Below are positions 16,945-25,493 of a stretch of 36,612 nt of DNA, piece by piece; positions within the stretch are counted from its first letter, which is position 1, and every line of letters begins with the position of its first letter. The notes below the pieces were generated by a model, which saw only the letters and a program-made list of their open reading frames with translations, did no database searches and was not told the origin of the DNA. The position numbers and the translations under genes are program-made. The stretch is from Acidobacteriota bacterium (GTDB lineage: Bacteria; Acidobacteriota; Thermoanaerobaculia; Gp7-AA8; JAHWKK01), in NCBI GenBank assembly GCA_019347945.1, contig JAHWKK010000028.1:1-36612 (forward strand), written 5' to 3'.

Positions 16945-17609
16945 ACCTGCGGGCAGTTCTGCTCGGAGTGCTCGTCACATCGGCGTGTGGCACCGCGAGC
17001 CCGCCCGAACCGGCGGTTCCGCCCCCTTCGGCCCCGGTTGTTGCGACTGATCCTCGAGTCGGCGAGCTCGAAACGACGATTCGGGAGCTGACCGATCGCA
17101 TGGAAGTCATGCAGGCACGGCTCGAAGCGATGGAAGACGTCGTTCAATCGACTCGATCGGTTCAGCAGAACCCCTCGTCTCCGGCAGCCAGGACGGAAGT
17201 CGAGCGCACCACGACTCGCCAGGCGGCGGTCGTCGATGCGAGCAATTCGTACAGAGAAGCTCAGATCATGTTCGGCCGCGGACAGATCGAAAACGCGCGC
17301 ACCGCCTTCGAGCAGGTCTTCCGGACCGATCCGGTGGGCGACCTGGCCGACAATGCGCTCTACTGGATTGGTGAAACGTATTTCGTGATGGGGCAGTATC
17401 GCTCGGCAATCCGCGTCTACGACAGGATCGTCCGCGACTTCAGTAATCAGAACAAGGCGCCGGATGCGATGCTCAGAAAGGGACAGGCACTCGTGAAACT
17501 GGGCGACCTCGCCCTCGCGCGCGAGGTTTTTAGTGAGCTCGTCGATCGCTATTCGTGGAGCCCCGCGGCAAGCGCTGCCGAGGGCGAGCTGGTTCGAATA
17601 AGGTATTGA
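16941..17609 (+). CDS. CpoB/YbgF-like TPR lipoprotein
   Basis: The 222-residue protein begins at GTG 16941 (GTGA overlap with bamD). It has a lipoprotein signal ending TSAC (Cys16), a Pro-rich spacer, a coiled coil (~residues 38-75, the trimerisation-type segment of YbgF) and a C-terminal TPR domain (~95-222) with YREAQIMFGRGQIENARTAF and ALYWIGETYFVMGQYRSAI. In E. coli, CpoB coordinates PBP1B with the Tol machine during division, but it is a periplasmic protein rather than a lipoprotein. The lipid anchor here is a difference. No tol-pal genes are nearby, so functional equivalence is inferred. Confidence 0.75.
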   Translation: MNLRAVLLGVLVTSACGTASPPEPAVPPPSAPVVATDPRVGELETTIRELTDRMEVMQARLEAMEDVVQSTRSVQQNPSSPAARTEVERTTTRQAAVVDASNSYREAQIMFGRGQIENARTAFEQVFRTDPVGDLADNALYWIGETYFVMGQYRSAIRVYDRIVRDFSNQNKAPDAMLRKGQALVKLGDLALAREVFSELVDRYSWSPAASAAEGELVRIRY

Positions 17610-17612
17610 CGC

Positions 17613-18341
17613 ATGAGTGAGGCGATTCGCGACCTTCTTGCCCGACGGGATTATTCGGGTGCGGCCGCCCTGCTCCAGAGCGAGCTCGCCAAGTATCCGA
17701 AGAACGTTCGAATGAGGCTTCAGTACGCGGAAGCTCTGTCCGGAGGTGGAAACCTCGAAGATGCGCTCATCCAATACGACCGCGTCGCGAATGAATACGA
17801 GGCCGATGGTCTGATCGTTCAGGCGATCGGAGTTCGGAAAAAGGCCGAAAAAGTGGCGGCGCTCCTCGGAGCCGGCGCGTTGGAATCGGACCAGAGCGCT
17901 CCGGTGCTTCGCGCTCCGGAGAGCCCGCTCTTCGAGGAGCTCGAAGCAGACGAACTGGACGCGCTCGTTGCGAAGATGACCTTTCATCAATACGAAGAGG
18001 GCGACATCATCATCACGGAGGGCGAGCAGGGCTCGGCCCTCTACGTCATCGTTTCGGGATCGGTGAAGGTCTTCACGCGATCTCAGGCCGGGGAGAACAT
18101 CCACCTCGCCGTGCTCGAAGCAGGAGAGTTCTTCGGTGAGATCAGCGTGCTCACGGGCCGGCCGCGAACCGCGACGATCACCGCTGCCGAGAAGTCTGAG
18201 CTTCTGCGGCTCGACAAGCCCGACTTCGACGCGCTCGCGGCCGAAAAGCCGAATATCCGAAGCGTCGTCGAGGAGTTTTACGAAAGGCGGGCAAGACACA
18301 CGGTCGAGGCGGTCATCGAATCGCTGAAAGGGGCGAGGTGA
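17613..18341 (+). CDS. TPR plus cyclic-nucleotide-binding-domain protein
   Basis: The 242-residue protein joins an N-terminal pair of TPR-like repeats (~residues 5-80) to a cyclic-nucleotide-binding domain (~120-225). The phosphate-binding cassette reads FGEISVLTGRPRTATI, with the Glu and Arg that contact the cyclic phosphate in CRP/PKA domains, so binding of cAMP or a related nucleotide is credible. There is no DNA-binding helix-turn-helix and no kinase domain; output is probably by protein contact through the TPRs. It follows the cpoB-like gene by three bases and precedes def by one. A cytoplasmic location is inferred from the absence of a signal peptide. Confidence 0.82.
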   Translation: MSEAIRDLLARRDYSGAAALLQSELAKYPKNVRMRLQYAEALSGGGNLEDALIQYDRVANEYEADGLIVQAIGVRKKAEKVAALLGAGALESDQSAPVLRAPESPLFEELEADELDALVAKMTFHQYEEGDIIITEGEQGSALYVIVSGSVKVFTRSQAGENIHLAVLEAGEFFGEISVLTGRPRTATITAAEKSELLRLDKPDFDALAAEKPNIRSVVEEFYERRARHTVEAVIESLKGAR

Positions 18342-18342
18342 G

Positions 18343-18855
18343 ATGGTGGTCCTCCCCATTCGTAAGCTCGGAGACGACGTCCTGCGGAAGCAGACCGAGC
18401 CGGTCGTGAACTTCGACGCCGATCTGAAGAAGCTCGTCGATGACATGACCGACACGATGTATGACGCGCCCGGCGTCGGCCTCGCGGCCAACCAGATCGG
18501 CGTCTCTCTCGATCTGATGATCATCGACGTAACTTCCGGCGAAGAGCCCGGAAATCTTCACGTCTTCGCCAACGCGACGATCAGCCGGACCGAAGAGGAA
18601 CAGGTCGGCGACGAGGGCTGCCTGTCGGTCCCCGGGTTCTTCGAGATCGTCCCGAGGCCGGCAAAGGTGTGGGTTCGCTACCAGGACGTCGATGGGGAAT
18701 GGCGGGAGATGGAGACCGAGGGTCTCATGGCCAGAGCGGTGTGCCACGAGACCGATCACCTACGCGGGCTTCTCTACGTCGACCATCTGCGGGGTCTGAA
18801 AAAAGAGAGAATTCTCCGCAAGATCAGGAAGCTCGACAAAGCAGGAGAGTGGTAG
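18343..18855 (+). CDS. def: peptide deformylase
   Basis: Deformylase removes the N-formyl group from nascent proteins using Fe2+ or Zn2+. The 170-residue protein has all three family motifs: GVGLAANQIG with Gln51, EGCLSVPG with metal ligand Cys93, and HETDHLRG with ligands His135 and His139 and catalytic Glu136. Length is normal. It starts one base after the preceding stop and has a GGCGAGGTGAG ribosome-binding region. No fmt gene follows, although def-fmt pairs are common elsewhere. It ends the lon-to-def run and converges with the STAS gene. Confidence 0.96.
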   Translation: MVVLPIRKLGDDVLRKQTEPVVNFDADLKKLVDDMTDTMYDAPGVGLAANQIGVSLDLMIIDVTSGEEPGNLHVFANATISRTEEEQVGDEGCLSVPGFFEIVPRPAKVWVRYQDVDGEWREMETEGLMARAVCHETDHLRGLLYVDHLRGLKKERILRKIRKLDKAGEW

Positions 18856-18869
18856 CGCCGGAAAAACGG

Positions 18870-19208
18870 CTACCCGAAGCTTTCCAGCGCTTCCTCCTCG
18901 TCTTCGTAGATCTCGAAGAGCGGCAGGAGCATCGAAAGCTGGAGCGTCTGCCTCACCCGGTCCTGCGGGCGAAGCAGTTTGAGCACCGCCCCCTGATCCC
19001 GGGCCGCGCGGAAGCCGTGCACGAGCTCGCCGAGGCCGTTACTGTCGATGTAGTCGATGCCGGACAGGTCGATCAGGATTTTCCGGTGCCCCTGCTGCAG
19101 CAGCGCGACGATGGCCTGAACGAGCTCTTCCTCGGTGTCGCCGAGGGCGAGCCGTCCCTCGAAATCGATGACGGTCACGTCCCCCTGCTGCTTTGTTCCG
19201 ATCCTCAT
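18870..19208 (-). CDS. STAS-domain anti-sigma-factor antagonist-like protein
   Basis: A 112-residue single STAS domain. The phosphorylatable-Ser region reads IDYIDSNGLGEL, equivalent to the DSSGLG loop of SpoIIAA/RsbV, with the Ser retained. Such proteins are phosphorylated by a switch kinase and sequester it when dephosphorylated, freeing a sigma factor or other partner. No kinase, phosphatase or sigma gene is in the window. The ATG at 19208 starts the first strand (MRIGTKQQGDVTVIDFEG); a longer frame reaches 19289 but its extra 27 residues are not STAS-like and would reach nearly to the divergent gene's start. It converges with def. Confidence 0.82.
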   Translation of the reverse strand: MRIGTKQQGDVTVIDFEGRLALGDTEEELVQAIVALLQQGHRKILIDLSGIDYIDSNGLGELVHGFRAARDQGAVLKLLRPQDRVRQTLQLSMLLPLFEIYEDEEEALESFG

Positions 19209-19293
19209 CCGCGCGATGATATCCGACTCGGACAGCTTGTGCGGGAGGTTGGTCTGAAATATTGTGCCTCGGCCGCCCGGTAGGTCCACGGAT

Positions 19294-19812
19294 ATGCTGA
19301 TTCTTCCCTACAAAGGAAAGTCGCCGACATTCGGTCGGGGGGTGTATATCGCTCCGAACGCGACGGTCATCGGTGATGTCGAAGTCGGGAACGGAAGCTC
19401 GATCTGGTTCGGCACGGTGGTTCGCGGTGACGTTCACTACATCAGAATCGGCGAAGAAACCAATATTCAGGACAACTGCTGCGTCCACGTGACCAATGGG
19501 AAATGGCCGTGCGAGATCGGCCATCGGGTGTCGGTCGGACACGGTGCGATCGTTCACGGGTGTGTGGTCGCCGATGGATCCCTGATCGGAATGGGCGCCC
19601 TGATTCTCGATGGAGCAGAGGTCGGAGAGGAATCGCTCGTGGCGGCGGGTGCAGTGGTCACCGAGGGGATGAGGATTCCACCACGCAGTCTGGTTGTCGG
19701 TGTGCCGGCACGGATCAAGCGCGAGCTGACGGCCGATGAGCTCGAGCGCGTCAGAAACAACAGCGCCAATTACGTCGAGTACTGTAAAGAGTATCTGGGA
19801 GAAAACAGGTGA
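19294..19812 (+). CDS. gamma-class carbonic anhydrase family protein (left-handed beta-helix)
   Basis: The 172-residue protein is a left-handed parallel beta-helix of hexapeptide repeats (VIGDVEVGNGSSIWFG, IRIGEETNIQDN). The three zinc-type His ligands are present: His65 in CVHV, His83 in VGHG and His88 in IVHG. It belongs to the YrdA/PaaY/Cam-like family; carbonic anhydrase activity is demonstrated for only some members, so CO2 hydration is possible but not assured. The ATG at 19294 is preferred over an in-frame GTG at 19264. Its stop overlaps the aspS GTG start. Confidence 0.85.
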   Translation: MLILPYKGKSPTFGRGVYIAPNATVIGDVEVGNGSSIWFGTVVRGDVHYIRIGEETNIQDNCCVHVTNGKWPCEIGHRVSVGHGAIVHGCVVADGSLIGMGALILDGAEVGEESLVAAGAVVTEGMRIPPRSLVVGVPARIKRELTADELERVRNNSANYVEYCKEYLGENR

Positions 19813-21569
19813 GCAGCAGAGTTCAGGCAGGATCGCTTCGCAGAAGAGATGCGGGGCAGAACGTCACGGTAGCCGGCTGGGTGCGGAAGCAGCGCGATTT
19901 CGGCGAACTGATCTTCATTGATCTGCGGGATCGATCGGGTCTTCTGCAGCTGGTCCTGGACCAGGCTCGCTCGAGCCCGGAGCTGATGCAGATGGCGCGG
20001 GACATTCGCTCGGAGTTCGTCCTTCGCGTCACCGGTCTGGTCGTCGAACGGGAGGCCGAGAGGCGGAATCCGGAACTGCCGTCGGGGGAGATCGAGCTGC
20101 TGGTCCAGCAGATGGAGATTCTTTCCCGCTCGGACACTCCTCCGTTCGTCGTCGATGAGGATACGAGCGCATCGGAGGAGACGCGACTCGAGTACCGCTA
20201 CCTCGATTTGCGACGGCCCAATCTCACCCGGAACATGATCCTGCGCGACGCGGTCTGCAGGCAGGTCAGGAACGTCCTCCAGAAGAGCGGGTTTCTGGAG
20301 ATTGAAACTCCGATCCTGACGGCGTCTACACCCGAGGGAGCGCGGGATTACCTCGTGCCGAGCCGCGTCCACCCGGGGGAGTTCTATGCGCTGCCCCAGA
20401 GCCCACAGCTGTTCAAGCAGCTCCTCATGGTCTCGGGACTCGAGAGGTACTATCAGATCGCGCGCTGCTTTCGCGACGAAGACATCCGCAGCGACCGGCA
20501 GCCGGAATTCACTCAGATCGACATCGAAGCCTCGTTCGTCGACGAGGAGTTCCTATTCGATCTGATCGAAAAGATGTTCGCTGCCGTCTTTCCCGAGGCG
20601 GGGATCCATCCGTCGACGCCGTTTCCCCGGCTCACCTGGAAGGAAGCGATGGACCGGTTCGGGACGGATCGTCCGGACCTGCGCTATGCGATGGAGATCG
20701 CCGACGCGACCGAACTGGCTTCGAAGATGAGCTTTCCTCCGTTTGCCGAGGCGGCTGGCAACGATGAAGTGGTGAGAGGAATCGTCGTTCCGAGAGGCAG
20801 CGGACTCTCGAGGAAGCGGCTCGACGCGCTGACTGAAGAAGCGAAGAGTCTGGGCGCCGGGGGGCTCGTCTGGGTGAAGCTCGGAACCGAGCCGTCCTCG
20901 TCGATCCGCAAATTCCTCGAAGCGGCCGACTATCAGAGGCTGCGTGAGCATTTTTCCGCCGGATCCGATGATCTGCTCCTGATGATCGTCGGTTCGTGGG
21001 AGAAGGCGTCGTCGATTCTCGGTGATCTTCGGATCAGAATCGCCGGCGACGAAGGCATGATCCCCGAGCACCAGTGGAAGTTCGTCTGGATCGTCGACTT
21101 TCCTCTTTTCGAGTTCAATGCCGAGGATTCGCGATGGTACGCGCGACACCATCCGTTCACCTCACCGAGGCCGGAGCACGAAGAGAGTATCGAGAGCGAT
21201 CCCGGTTCGGCGCTGGCGCGTGCTTACGACATCGTCCTCAATGGTATCGAGCTGGGCGGAGGAAGCATTCGAATTCACCGTCCGGAGTTGCAGAGGAAGA
21301 TGTTCAGGGCTCTCGGCATCGAGGATGCGGAGGCGGAAGAGAAGTTCGGATTCCTGATGGAAGCGTTCCGTTACGGGGCGCCACCGCATGGAGGAATCGC
21401 TCTCGGGCTCGACCGGATCGTGATGCTGATGGCTGGTGCGAGCTCGATCCGGGACGTGATCGCATTTCCGAAAACCGCGCGCGGTCAGGATCTGATGGCG
21501 GGTGCACCATCGCCGGTGGCTGCAAAGCACCTTCGCGAGCTTTCCATCTCGCTGAAGAAAAAAAAGTGA
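19809..21569 (+). CDS. aspS: aspartyl-tRNA synthetase (bacterial type)
   Basis: The enzyme charges tRNA-Asp. At 586 residues it has bacterial-type length with an N-terminal OB anticodon-binding fold (~residues 1-105), the class II core (motif 2 in CFRDEDIRSDRQPEFTQID), the inserted GAD domain (~285-400) and motif 3 (GGIALGLDRIVMLM). Whether it also charges tRNA-Asn (non-discriminating) cannot be decided here; no gatCAB genes are in the window. The GTG start at 19809 overlaps the carbonic-anhydrase-like stop (GTGA). aroB starts two bases after its stop. Confidence 0.97.
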   Translation: MSSRVQAGSLRRRDAGQNVTVAGWVRKQRDFGELIFIDLRDRSGLLQLVLDQARSSPELMQMARDIRSEFVLRVTGLVVEREAERRNPELPSGEIELLVQQMEILSRSDTPPFVVDEDTSASEETRLEYRYLDLRRPNLTRNMILRDAVCRQVRNVLQKSGFLEIETPILTASTPEGARDYLVPSRVHPGEFYALPQSPQLFKQLLMVSGLERYYQIARCFRDEDIRSDRQPEFTQIDIEASFVDEEFLFDLIEKMFAAVFPEAGIHPSTPFPRLTWKEAMDRFGTDRPDLRYAMEIADATELASKMSFPPFAEAAGNDEVVRGIVVPRGSGLSRKRLDALTEEAKSLGAGGLVWVKLGTEPSSSIRKFLEAADYQRLREHFSAGSDDLLLMIVGSWEKASSILGDLRIRIAGDEGMIPEHQWKFVWIVDFPLFEFNAEDSRWYARHHPFTSPRPEHEESIESDPGSALARAYDIVLNGIELGGGSIRIHRPELQRKMFRALGIEDAEAEEKFGFLMEAFRYGAPPHGGIALGLDRIVMLMAGASSIRDVIAFPKTARGQDLMAGAPSPVAAKHLRELSISLKKKK

Positions 21570-21570
21570 A

Positions 21571-22653
21571 ATGGGCCGACGCGATCCCATCCGCGAAGTG
21601 CAGCACAGCACGGGGAGTTATCCGGTGTATTTCGGCAGAGGAGCGCTCGAAGAGCTCGGTGGAATCGTGCGTGCGAGCGCGGGGCCGAGGCGCCCGGTCG
21701 TGCTGGCGGGAAGAGGCGTACCGGAAAACTGGGTATCCGTCGCGGCGGAGTCCTGCGAAGCCGAGCCGATATTCTTCCGGGACGGCGAAGGCGACAAGAC
21801 GCTCGGGACGGTTGAAGCGCTCATCGGTGCGATGCTGGATCGCGGCGTCCGGCGTGACTCGGTGGCGGTCGTCGTCGGGGGCGGGACCGCCGGAGATACC
21901 GGCGGATTCACCGCCTCGGTCTTCATGCGCGGGATTCCGTTCATTCTCGTTCCTACGACTCTCTTGAGTCAGGTCGACAGCTCGATTGGCGGAAAGCTCG
22001 GGGTCAATCATCCCCTGGGAAAGAACATGATCGGGTCATTCCAGGCGCCGGTGGCTGTGGTATCGGATCCGGTCACCTGGTCGACGCTGCCCGAACGCGA
22101 GCGGAGATCCGGACTGTATGAGGTTCTCAAGGCGGGGGTGATCGCCGACCGGGATCTTTTTCTCAGACTCAACGAGCTCGAAACAGGGCCCTCGGGAGAG
22201 GAGATCGAGGCCGCGGTCGCAAGGAGTATCGAGATCAAGGCCGGTATCGTCTCCCGAGACGAGCGCGAAGCAGGGGAGCGCCGCCTCCTGAACTACGGGC
22301 ACACGATTGGTCACGCGATCGAGCGGAGTGCGGGATACGGCTCGATGACTCATGGCGACGCTGTGGCCTGGGGGATGATCGCGGCGAACGAGATCGCGGT
22401 CGGTCGCGGCATTCTCGACTGGACCGAGCGGGAGCTGATCGATCAGCTCATTCTGAAATGGGAACCGGCGAGGCTCGACCTCTCACGACTCGATACGGTT
22501 GCGGGTGCAGTCGAGCTGGACAAGAAGTTCACGGGCAGCGATCGGGTGATGATACTTCCCGAGCGGATCGGACGGTGCGCGGTCGTGGATCGGATCACGA
22601 CCGGAGAGATCGGCACTGCGATCGCGCTCCTGCAGAGCTACGCGGAACGTTGA
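21571..22653 (+). CDS. aroB: 3-dehydroquinate synthase
   Basis: AroB converts DAHP to 3-dehydroquinate using NAD+ and a divalent metal, the second shikimate step. The 360-residue protein shows the family motifs: VVVGGGTAGDTGGFTASVFMRG (NAD-binding region), VPTTLLSQVDSSIGGKLGVNH, and metal-binding His in LLNYGHTIGHAIE and a second in the following THGDAVAWGM. A late DKK segment is also conserved. Length is typical. It lies two bases after aspS, and its last 16 bases overlap the 3' end of the convergent histidine kinase gene. DAHP synthase lies 12 kb upstream. Confidence 0.96.
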   Translation: MGRRDPIREVQHSTGSYPVYFGRGALEELGGIVRASAGPRRPVVLAGRGVPENWVSVAAESCEAEPIFFRDGEGDKTLGTVEALIGAMLDRGVRRDSVAVVVGGGTAGDTGGFTASVFMRGIPFILVPTTLLSQVDSSIGGKLGVNHPLGKNMIGSFQAPVAVVSDPVTWSTLPERERRSGLYEVLKAGVIADRDLFLRLNELETGPSGEEIEAAVARSIEIKAGIVSRDEREAGERRLLNYGHTIGHAIERSAGYGSMTHGDAVAWGMIAANEIAVGRGILDWTERELIDQLILKWEPARLDLSRLDTVAGAVELDKKFTGSDRVMILPERIGRCAVVDRITTGEIGTAIALLQSYAER

Positions 22654-23684
22654 GAGCCGCGGACAGGTACCGGGATCGTGATGACCATGCTCGTTCCGAC
22701 GCCTTCCACGCTTGCAAGCGTTACGGTCCCGCCGTGAGCCTCGGTCACCTCCTTCACGATGAAGAGCCCCAGCCCGGTTCCGCCGCCACCTCGGAATGAT
22801 TTCCCGGAAGCCTGCCGGTACTTTTGAAACAGTTTGGTCTGTTCCTCCGGCTTGATTCCGATACCGGTGTCGGTGACGGTGATGACGATGTTCTGGCTCC
22901 CGTCTTCTGCGCGCTGGGGTTTTGCGGCGACGGTCACGACTCCGCCTTTGGGTGTGAATTTGAGGGAGTTGCTCAGCAGGTTGATGAGAACCTGGGTGAG
23001 TTTTTCCGCGCTACCTTCAATCGGTGGAAGGTCGTGTCCGTGTGCGGCCATCAGATGCACACCATCCCGTTGAGAGGCCTGCGCGAGACTCTTGACGCTG
23101 TGCTGGAGCACCGAACCGATATGGACCGTGTCCTTCTGGAACTCGAAGTTGCCGGATTGGATCTTCGAGAAGTCGAGGATTTCGTCGATCAGATTCATCA
23201 TCCGCTTCGACTCGCGCATCGACTCCTCGAGAAGCTCACTGTGAAGCGCTTCGAGGTTGGTGTCGGGGTTGTCGAGGATGAACTCGAGTGTTCCCTGGAT
23301 TCCCGACAACGGTCCTCTGAGGTCGTGGACGATCATCGAGGTGAAGTCGGAGCGTGCCTGCTCGATCTCCTTCTCCTTGGTGACGTCGTGGAAGGAAAGG
23401 GCAATCTTGGAGTTCGCTTCTCCGGTGGGTACGCGTCGCACGCGGTACTGTCTCGACTCGTATTCGACCTCGACCTCGTCCATCTCCTGGTCTTCGTCGA
23501 AGAAGGGGATCAGCCAGCCCCGTTCTCCACCCAGGGTCTTGCAGCCCGCCCGGATCCAGTTGCCGGCTCCGTCTCCGAAGCTCGCTCGGAACGAGGCGTT
23601 CGAGTATGGGAGCTCCCCCTCCGCGGTCACGACCGCGATGGGAAACATCAGGTTCTCGACGATCTGTTTTTGAATCTCGTTCAT
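22638..23684 (-). CDS. PAS-domain sensor histidine kinase
   Basis: A soluble 348-residue histidine kinase without transmembrane helices. An N-terminal PAS-like domain (~residues 8-100) precedes the dimerisation domain with phospho-acceptor His120 (SMIVHDLRGPLSG), followed by the catalytic ATPase: N-box Asn235/Asn239 (QVLINLLSNSLKFT), G1 DTGIGI (272-277) and G2 GTGLGL (302-307). All catalytic motifs are intact. No response regulator is adjacent. The ATG overlaps the stop of the small upstream gene (ATGA), so the pair is co-translated. A longer open frame to 24098 runs over that gene and is not needed. The 3' end overlaps aroB by 16 bases, tail to tail. Confidence 0.92.
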   Translation of the reverse strand: MNEIQKQIVENLMFPIAVVTAEGELPYSNASFRASFGDGAGNWIRAGCKTLGGERGWLIPFFDEDQEMDEVEVEYESRQYRVRRVPTGEANSKIALSFHDVTKEKEIEQARSDFTSMIVHDLRGPLSGIQGTLEFILDNPDTNLEALHSELLEESMRESKRMMNLIDEILDFSKIQSGNFEFQKDTVHIGSVLQHSVKSLAQASQRDGVHLMAAHGHDLPPIEGSAEKLTQVLINLLSNSLKFTPKGGVVTVAAKPQRAEDGSQNIVITVTDTGIGIKPEEQTKLFQKYRQASGKSFRGGGGTGLGLFIVKEVTEAHGGTVTLASVEGVGTSMVITIPVPVRGSQRSA

Positions 23685-24139
23685 GACGGAAGGGAGATGG
23701 CGTTGTGGTGCTTGAGTCGTGCGAGAGTGAACATGGTCGTGAAGCCGTCGAATGGACTGAGCTTGACGATGCGCTCGATGTTGGAGCGGCCATCGACCAG
23801 AGACATCAGATAACCCTCCTGAACCGTCAAATCGAATTGGTCGAAGTTGGAGAGAAACTCGGGAGAGATCCTGGGGATGACCGAGGAGAGGTTGTCGCTC
23901 GAGAGAAACTCGCGGACGATCGTGCAGCGGACGATCTCCTGGTAGCCGCGGAGGAGTGGATCGTTCTCGGCTGACTCTTCGAGCCAGCGGAAGGTGCCCC
24001 ACAGACCACGCGAGTCGATGGATGATTTTACGACCCTGTTCAATTCCGCAGGATCGGAAATCTTCTCGAGGGAGGCCTCCGATAACGTCACGGAACAATC
24101 ATACCGAAAGATTTTGGGTAGCGAGCAAGTTTGCGACAT
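23681..24139 (-). CDS. small regulatory-type protein co-translated with the histidine kinase
   Basis: A 152-residue protein from this start. The N-terminal half is helical and acidic. The C-terminal ~45 residues (DLTVQEGYLMSLVDGRSNIE through the RLKHHNAI end) resemble the small winged-helix-like segment often found after DUF4388 domains in acidobacterial and deltaproteobacterial signalling proteins, from memory rather than a search. The start is uncertain: ATG 24139 or an in-frame GTG at 24091 (136 residues); neither has a strong ribosome-binding site. The four-base overlap with the kinase gene argues that the two products act together, perhaps as sensor partner or regulator. Confidence 0.6.
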   Translation of the reverse strand: MSQTCSLPKIFRYDCSVTLSEASLEKISDPAELNRVVKSSIDSRGLWGTFRWLEESAENDPLLRGYQEIVRCTIVREFLSSDNLSSVIPRISPEFLSNFDQFDLTVQEGYLMSLVDGRSNIERIVKLSPFDGFTTMFTLARLKHHNAISLPS

Positions 24140-24213
24140 TTGACGCGACCGGGACACGCTGTGGTTGATTCCGTGGAAGGTTTGGCAGAGAATCGGAAAG
24201 AAGACGTCGAACG

Positions 24214-24837
24214 ATGGCGAAACCACTCTTTTATGCAGGTGTCTTACTGATCGTGGCGCTGGCTCTCGACCTCGCGGTCGCGGGAATCGGCCTTCTGGCA
24301 GGGGATTCGGGTCGAACCGTTGCACCGATCGAAGCGGCGGTCGCCCTCATGGCGATCATTCCTGTGTCGGCCCTCGTCATCCGCTTCGTCGCCGCGGTAG
24401 CCGTGAGAAACCTCTACGTCGGTCTGGCCGCGGCCGTCGCACTGACGGCAGCCGCGCTTGCGAGCGCAGTACGCCTCTCGCTTCACTTCTACGCGGGTGA
24501 GTCAGCTGCGCTCGCGTTTGCCCTCGACAGTGCAATCCTCTTCTGCTCCGCGATTCTCCTGCTCACGCTGATGCCGTATTTCGAGTTGCGCATGGGGAAC
24601 TGGAGCTGGCTTTTCGCTCTGCCGTCGATCACGTACCTCGCATCGCTGGTGTCGCCATTCATCGCCCCTTCGATCGTTCCGATGGCGATCGGCGCGTTGC
24701 CCCTCGTCACGGCCGCTTCGCTTCTCGTGATCGCAACTCACTCGCTGCGGCACCGCCGGCAGCTGTTCGAACCGGTACTTCCGTGGAGAGCCCTGGATGG
24801 CCGCATCGGAAAGCTCGACTCTCCTGCCACGCCGTGA
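24214..24837 (+). CDS. integral membrane protein of unknown function, six helices
   Basis: The 207-residue protein has about six hydrophobic helices (roughly residues 7-29, 37-62, 67-88, 99-121, 131-150, 155-175) and a basic cytoplasmic-type tail with HSLRHRRQ. No catalytic or transport motif is recognised. It starts at ATG 24214, divergent from the kinase operon across about 75 bases, and its stop abuts the 3' end of pdxH on the other strand. No homologous family could be named from sequence alone. Confidence 0.65.
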   Translation: MAKPLFYAGVLLIVALALDLAVAGIGLLAGDSGRTVAPIEAAVALMAIIPVSALVIRFVAAVAVRNLYVGLAAAVALTAAALASAVRLSLHFYAGESAALAFALDSAILFCSAILLLTLMPYFELRMGNWSWLFALPSITYLASLVSPFIAPSIVPMAIGALPLVTAASLLVIATHSLRHRRQLFEPVLPWRALDGRIGKLDSPATP

Positions 24838-25446
24838 TCAGGGCGAGAGCCTGGTGACCTTCCACGCTCCGTTCGATTCCCGCTCGTACACGATGCGATC
24901 GTGCATCCTCCCCTCACGCCCCTGCCAGAACTCGATTCTGTCGGGAGCCAGCAGGTAGCCTCCCCAGAACGGAGGCCGTGGAACCGGCATCCCCTCGAAC
25001 CGTTTCGAAACCCTTTGCAGCTGCAACTCCAGCGCTTCACGCGAGCTCACCGGCTCGCTCTGCCGCGATGCCCAGGCCGCAAGCTGACTCAACCGGGGGC
25101 GTGTCGCAAAGTACTCGTCCGAGGTCTCCGCTGACACCCGGGTGACCGTCCCCTCGATCCGGATCTGCCGGCCGAGTGCCGTCCACCAGAATGTCGCGGC
25201 TGCCCGACCGGTCGATTCGAGCTGATCCGCTTTGGGGCTGCCATAGTTCGTGTAGAAGGTGAATCCATTCTCTCCGTGATCCTTGAGCAGGACGATGCGG
25301 CACGAAGGTCGCCCGTCGGCAGTCACCGTCGCCAGCGCCATTCCCTCCGCCAGAGGGATGGCTTCCTCGTTCGCTTCCCTGAACCACGTCGCAAACTGGG
25401 CGAACGGATCTGCTTCAATCGATCGTTCTTCGAGTGGCCGGCTCAC
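24838..25446 (-). CDS. pdxH: pyridoxamine 5'-phosphate oxidase
   Basis: PdxH oxidises pyridoxine or pyridoxamine 5'-phosphate to PLP with FMN and O2. The core is intact: an N-terminal DPFAQFATWFREANEEA helix, PSCRIVLLKDH and FTFYTNYGSPKADQL (FMN-binding region), WASRQSEPVSS, and the C-terminal FWQGREGRMHDRI and VTRLSP signatures. The start is unclear. GTG at 25446 gives 202 residues, close to the usual ~200-220. A TTG at 25482 is possible. An ATG at 25905 is in frame but would add ~150 residues read through the heptamer repeats. No good ribosome-binding site is seen for any. PLP enzymes (the decarboxylase and GlgP) lie 2-6 kb away. Confidence 0.88.
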   Translation of the reverse strand: MSRPLEERSIEADPFAQFATWFREANEEAIPLAEGMALATVTADGRPSCRIVLLKDHGENGFTFYTNYGSPKADQLESTGRAAATFWWTALGRQIRIEGTVTRVSAETSDEYFATRPRLSQLAAWASRQSEPVSSREALELQLQRVSKRFEGMPVPRPPFWGGYLLAPDRIEFWQGREGRMHDRIVYERESNGAWKVTRLSP

Positions 25447-25493
25447 CGTTGTGATTGTCGTTCGATCGTCGATCGCTGGCAAGGGAGAAAGAA

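Noticed and set aside
22638-24098. A single 486-residue histidine kinase starting at 24098
   Set aside because: The N-terminal ~138 residues of that frame lie over the coupled small gene and are Arg/His-rich, not protein-like; ATG 23684 starts a clean PAS domain.
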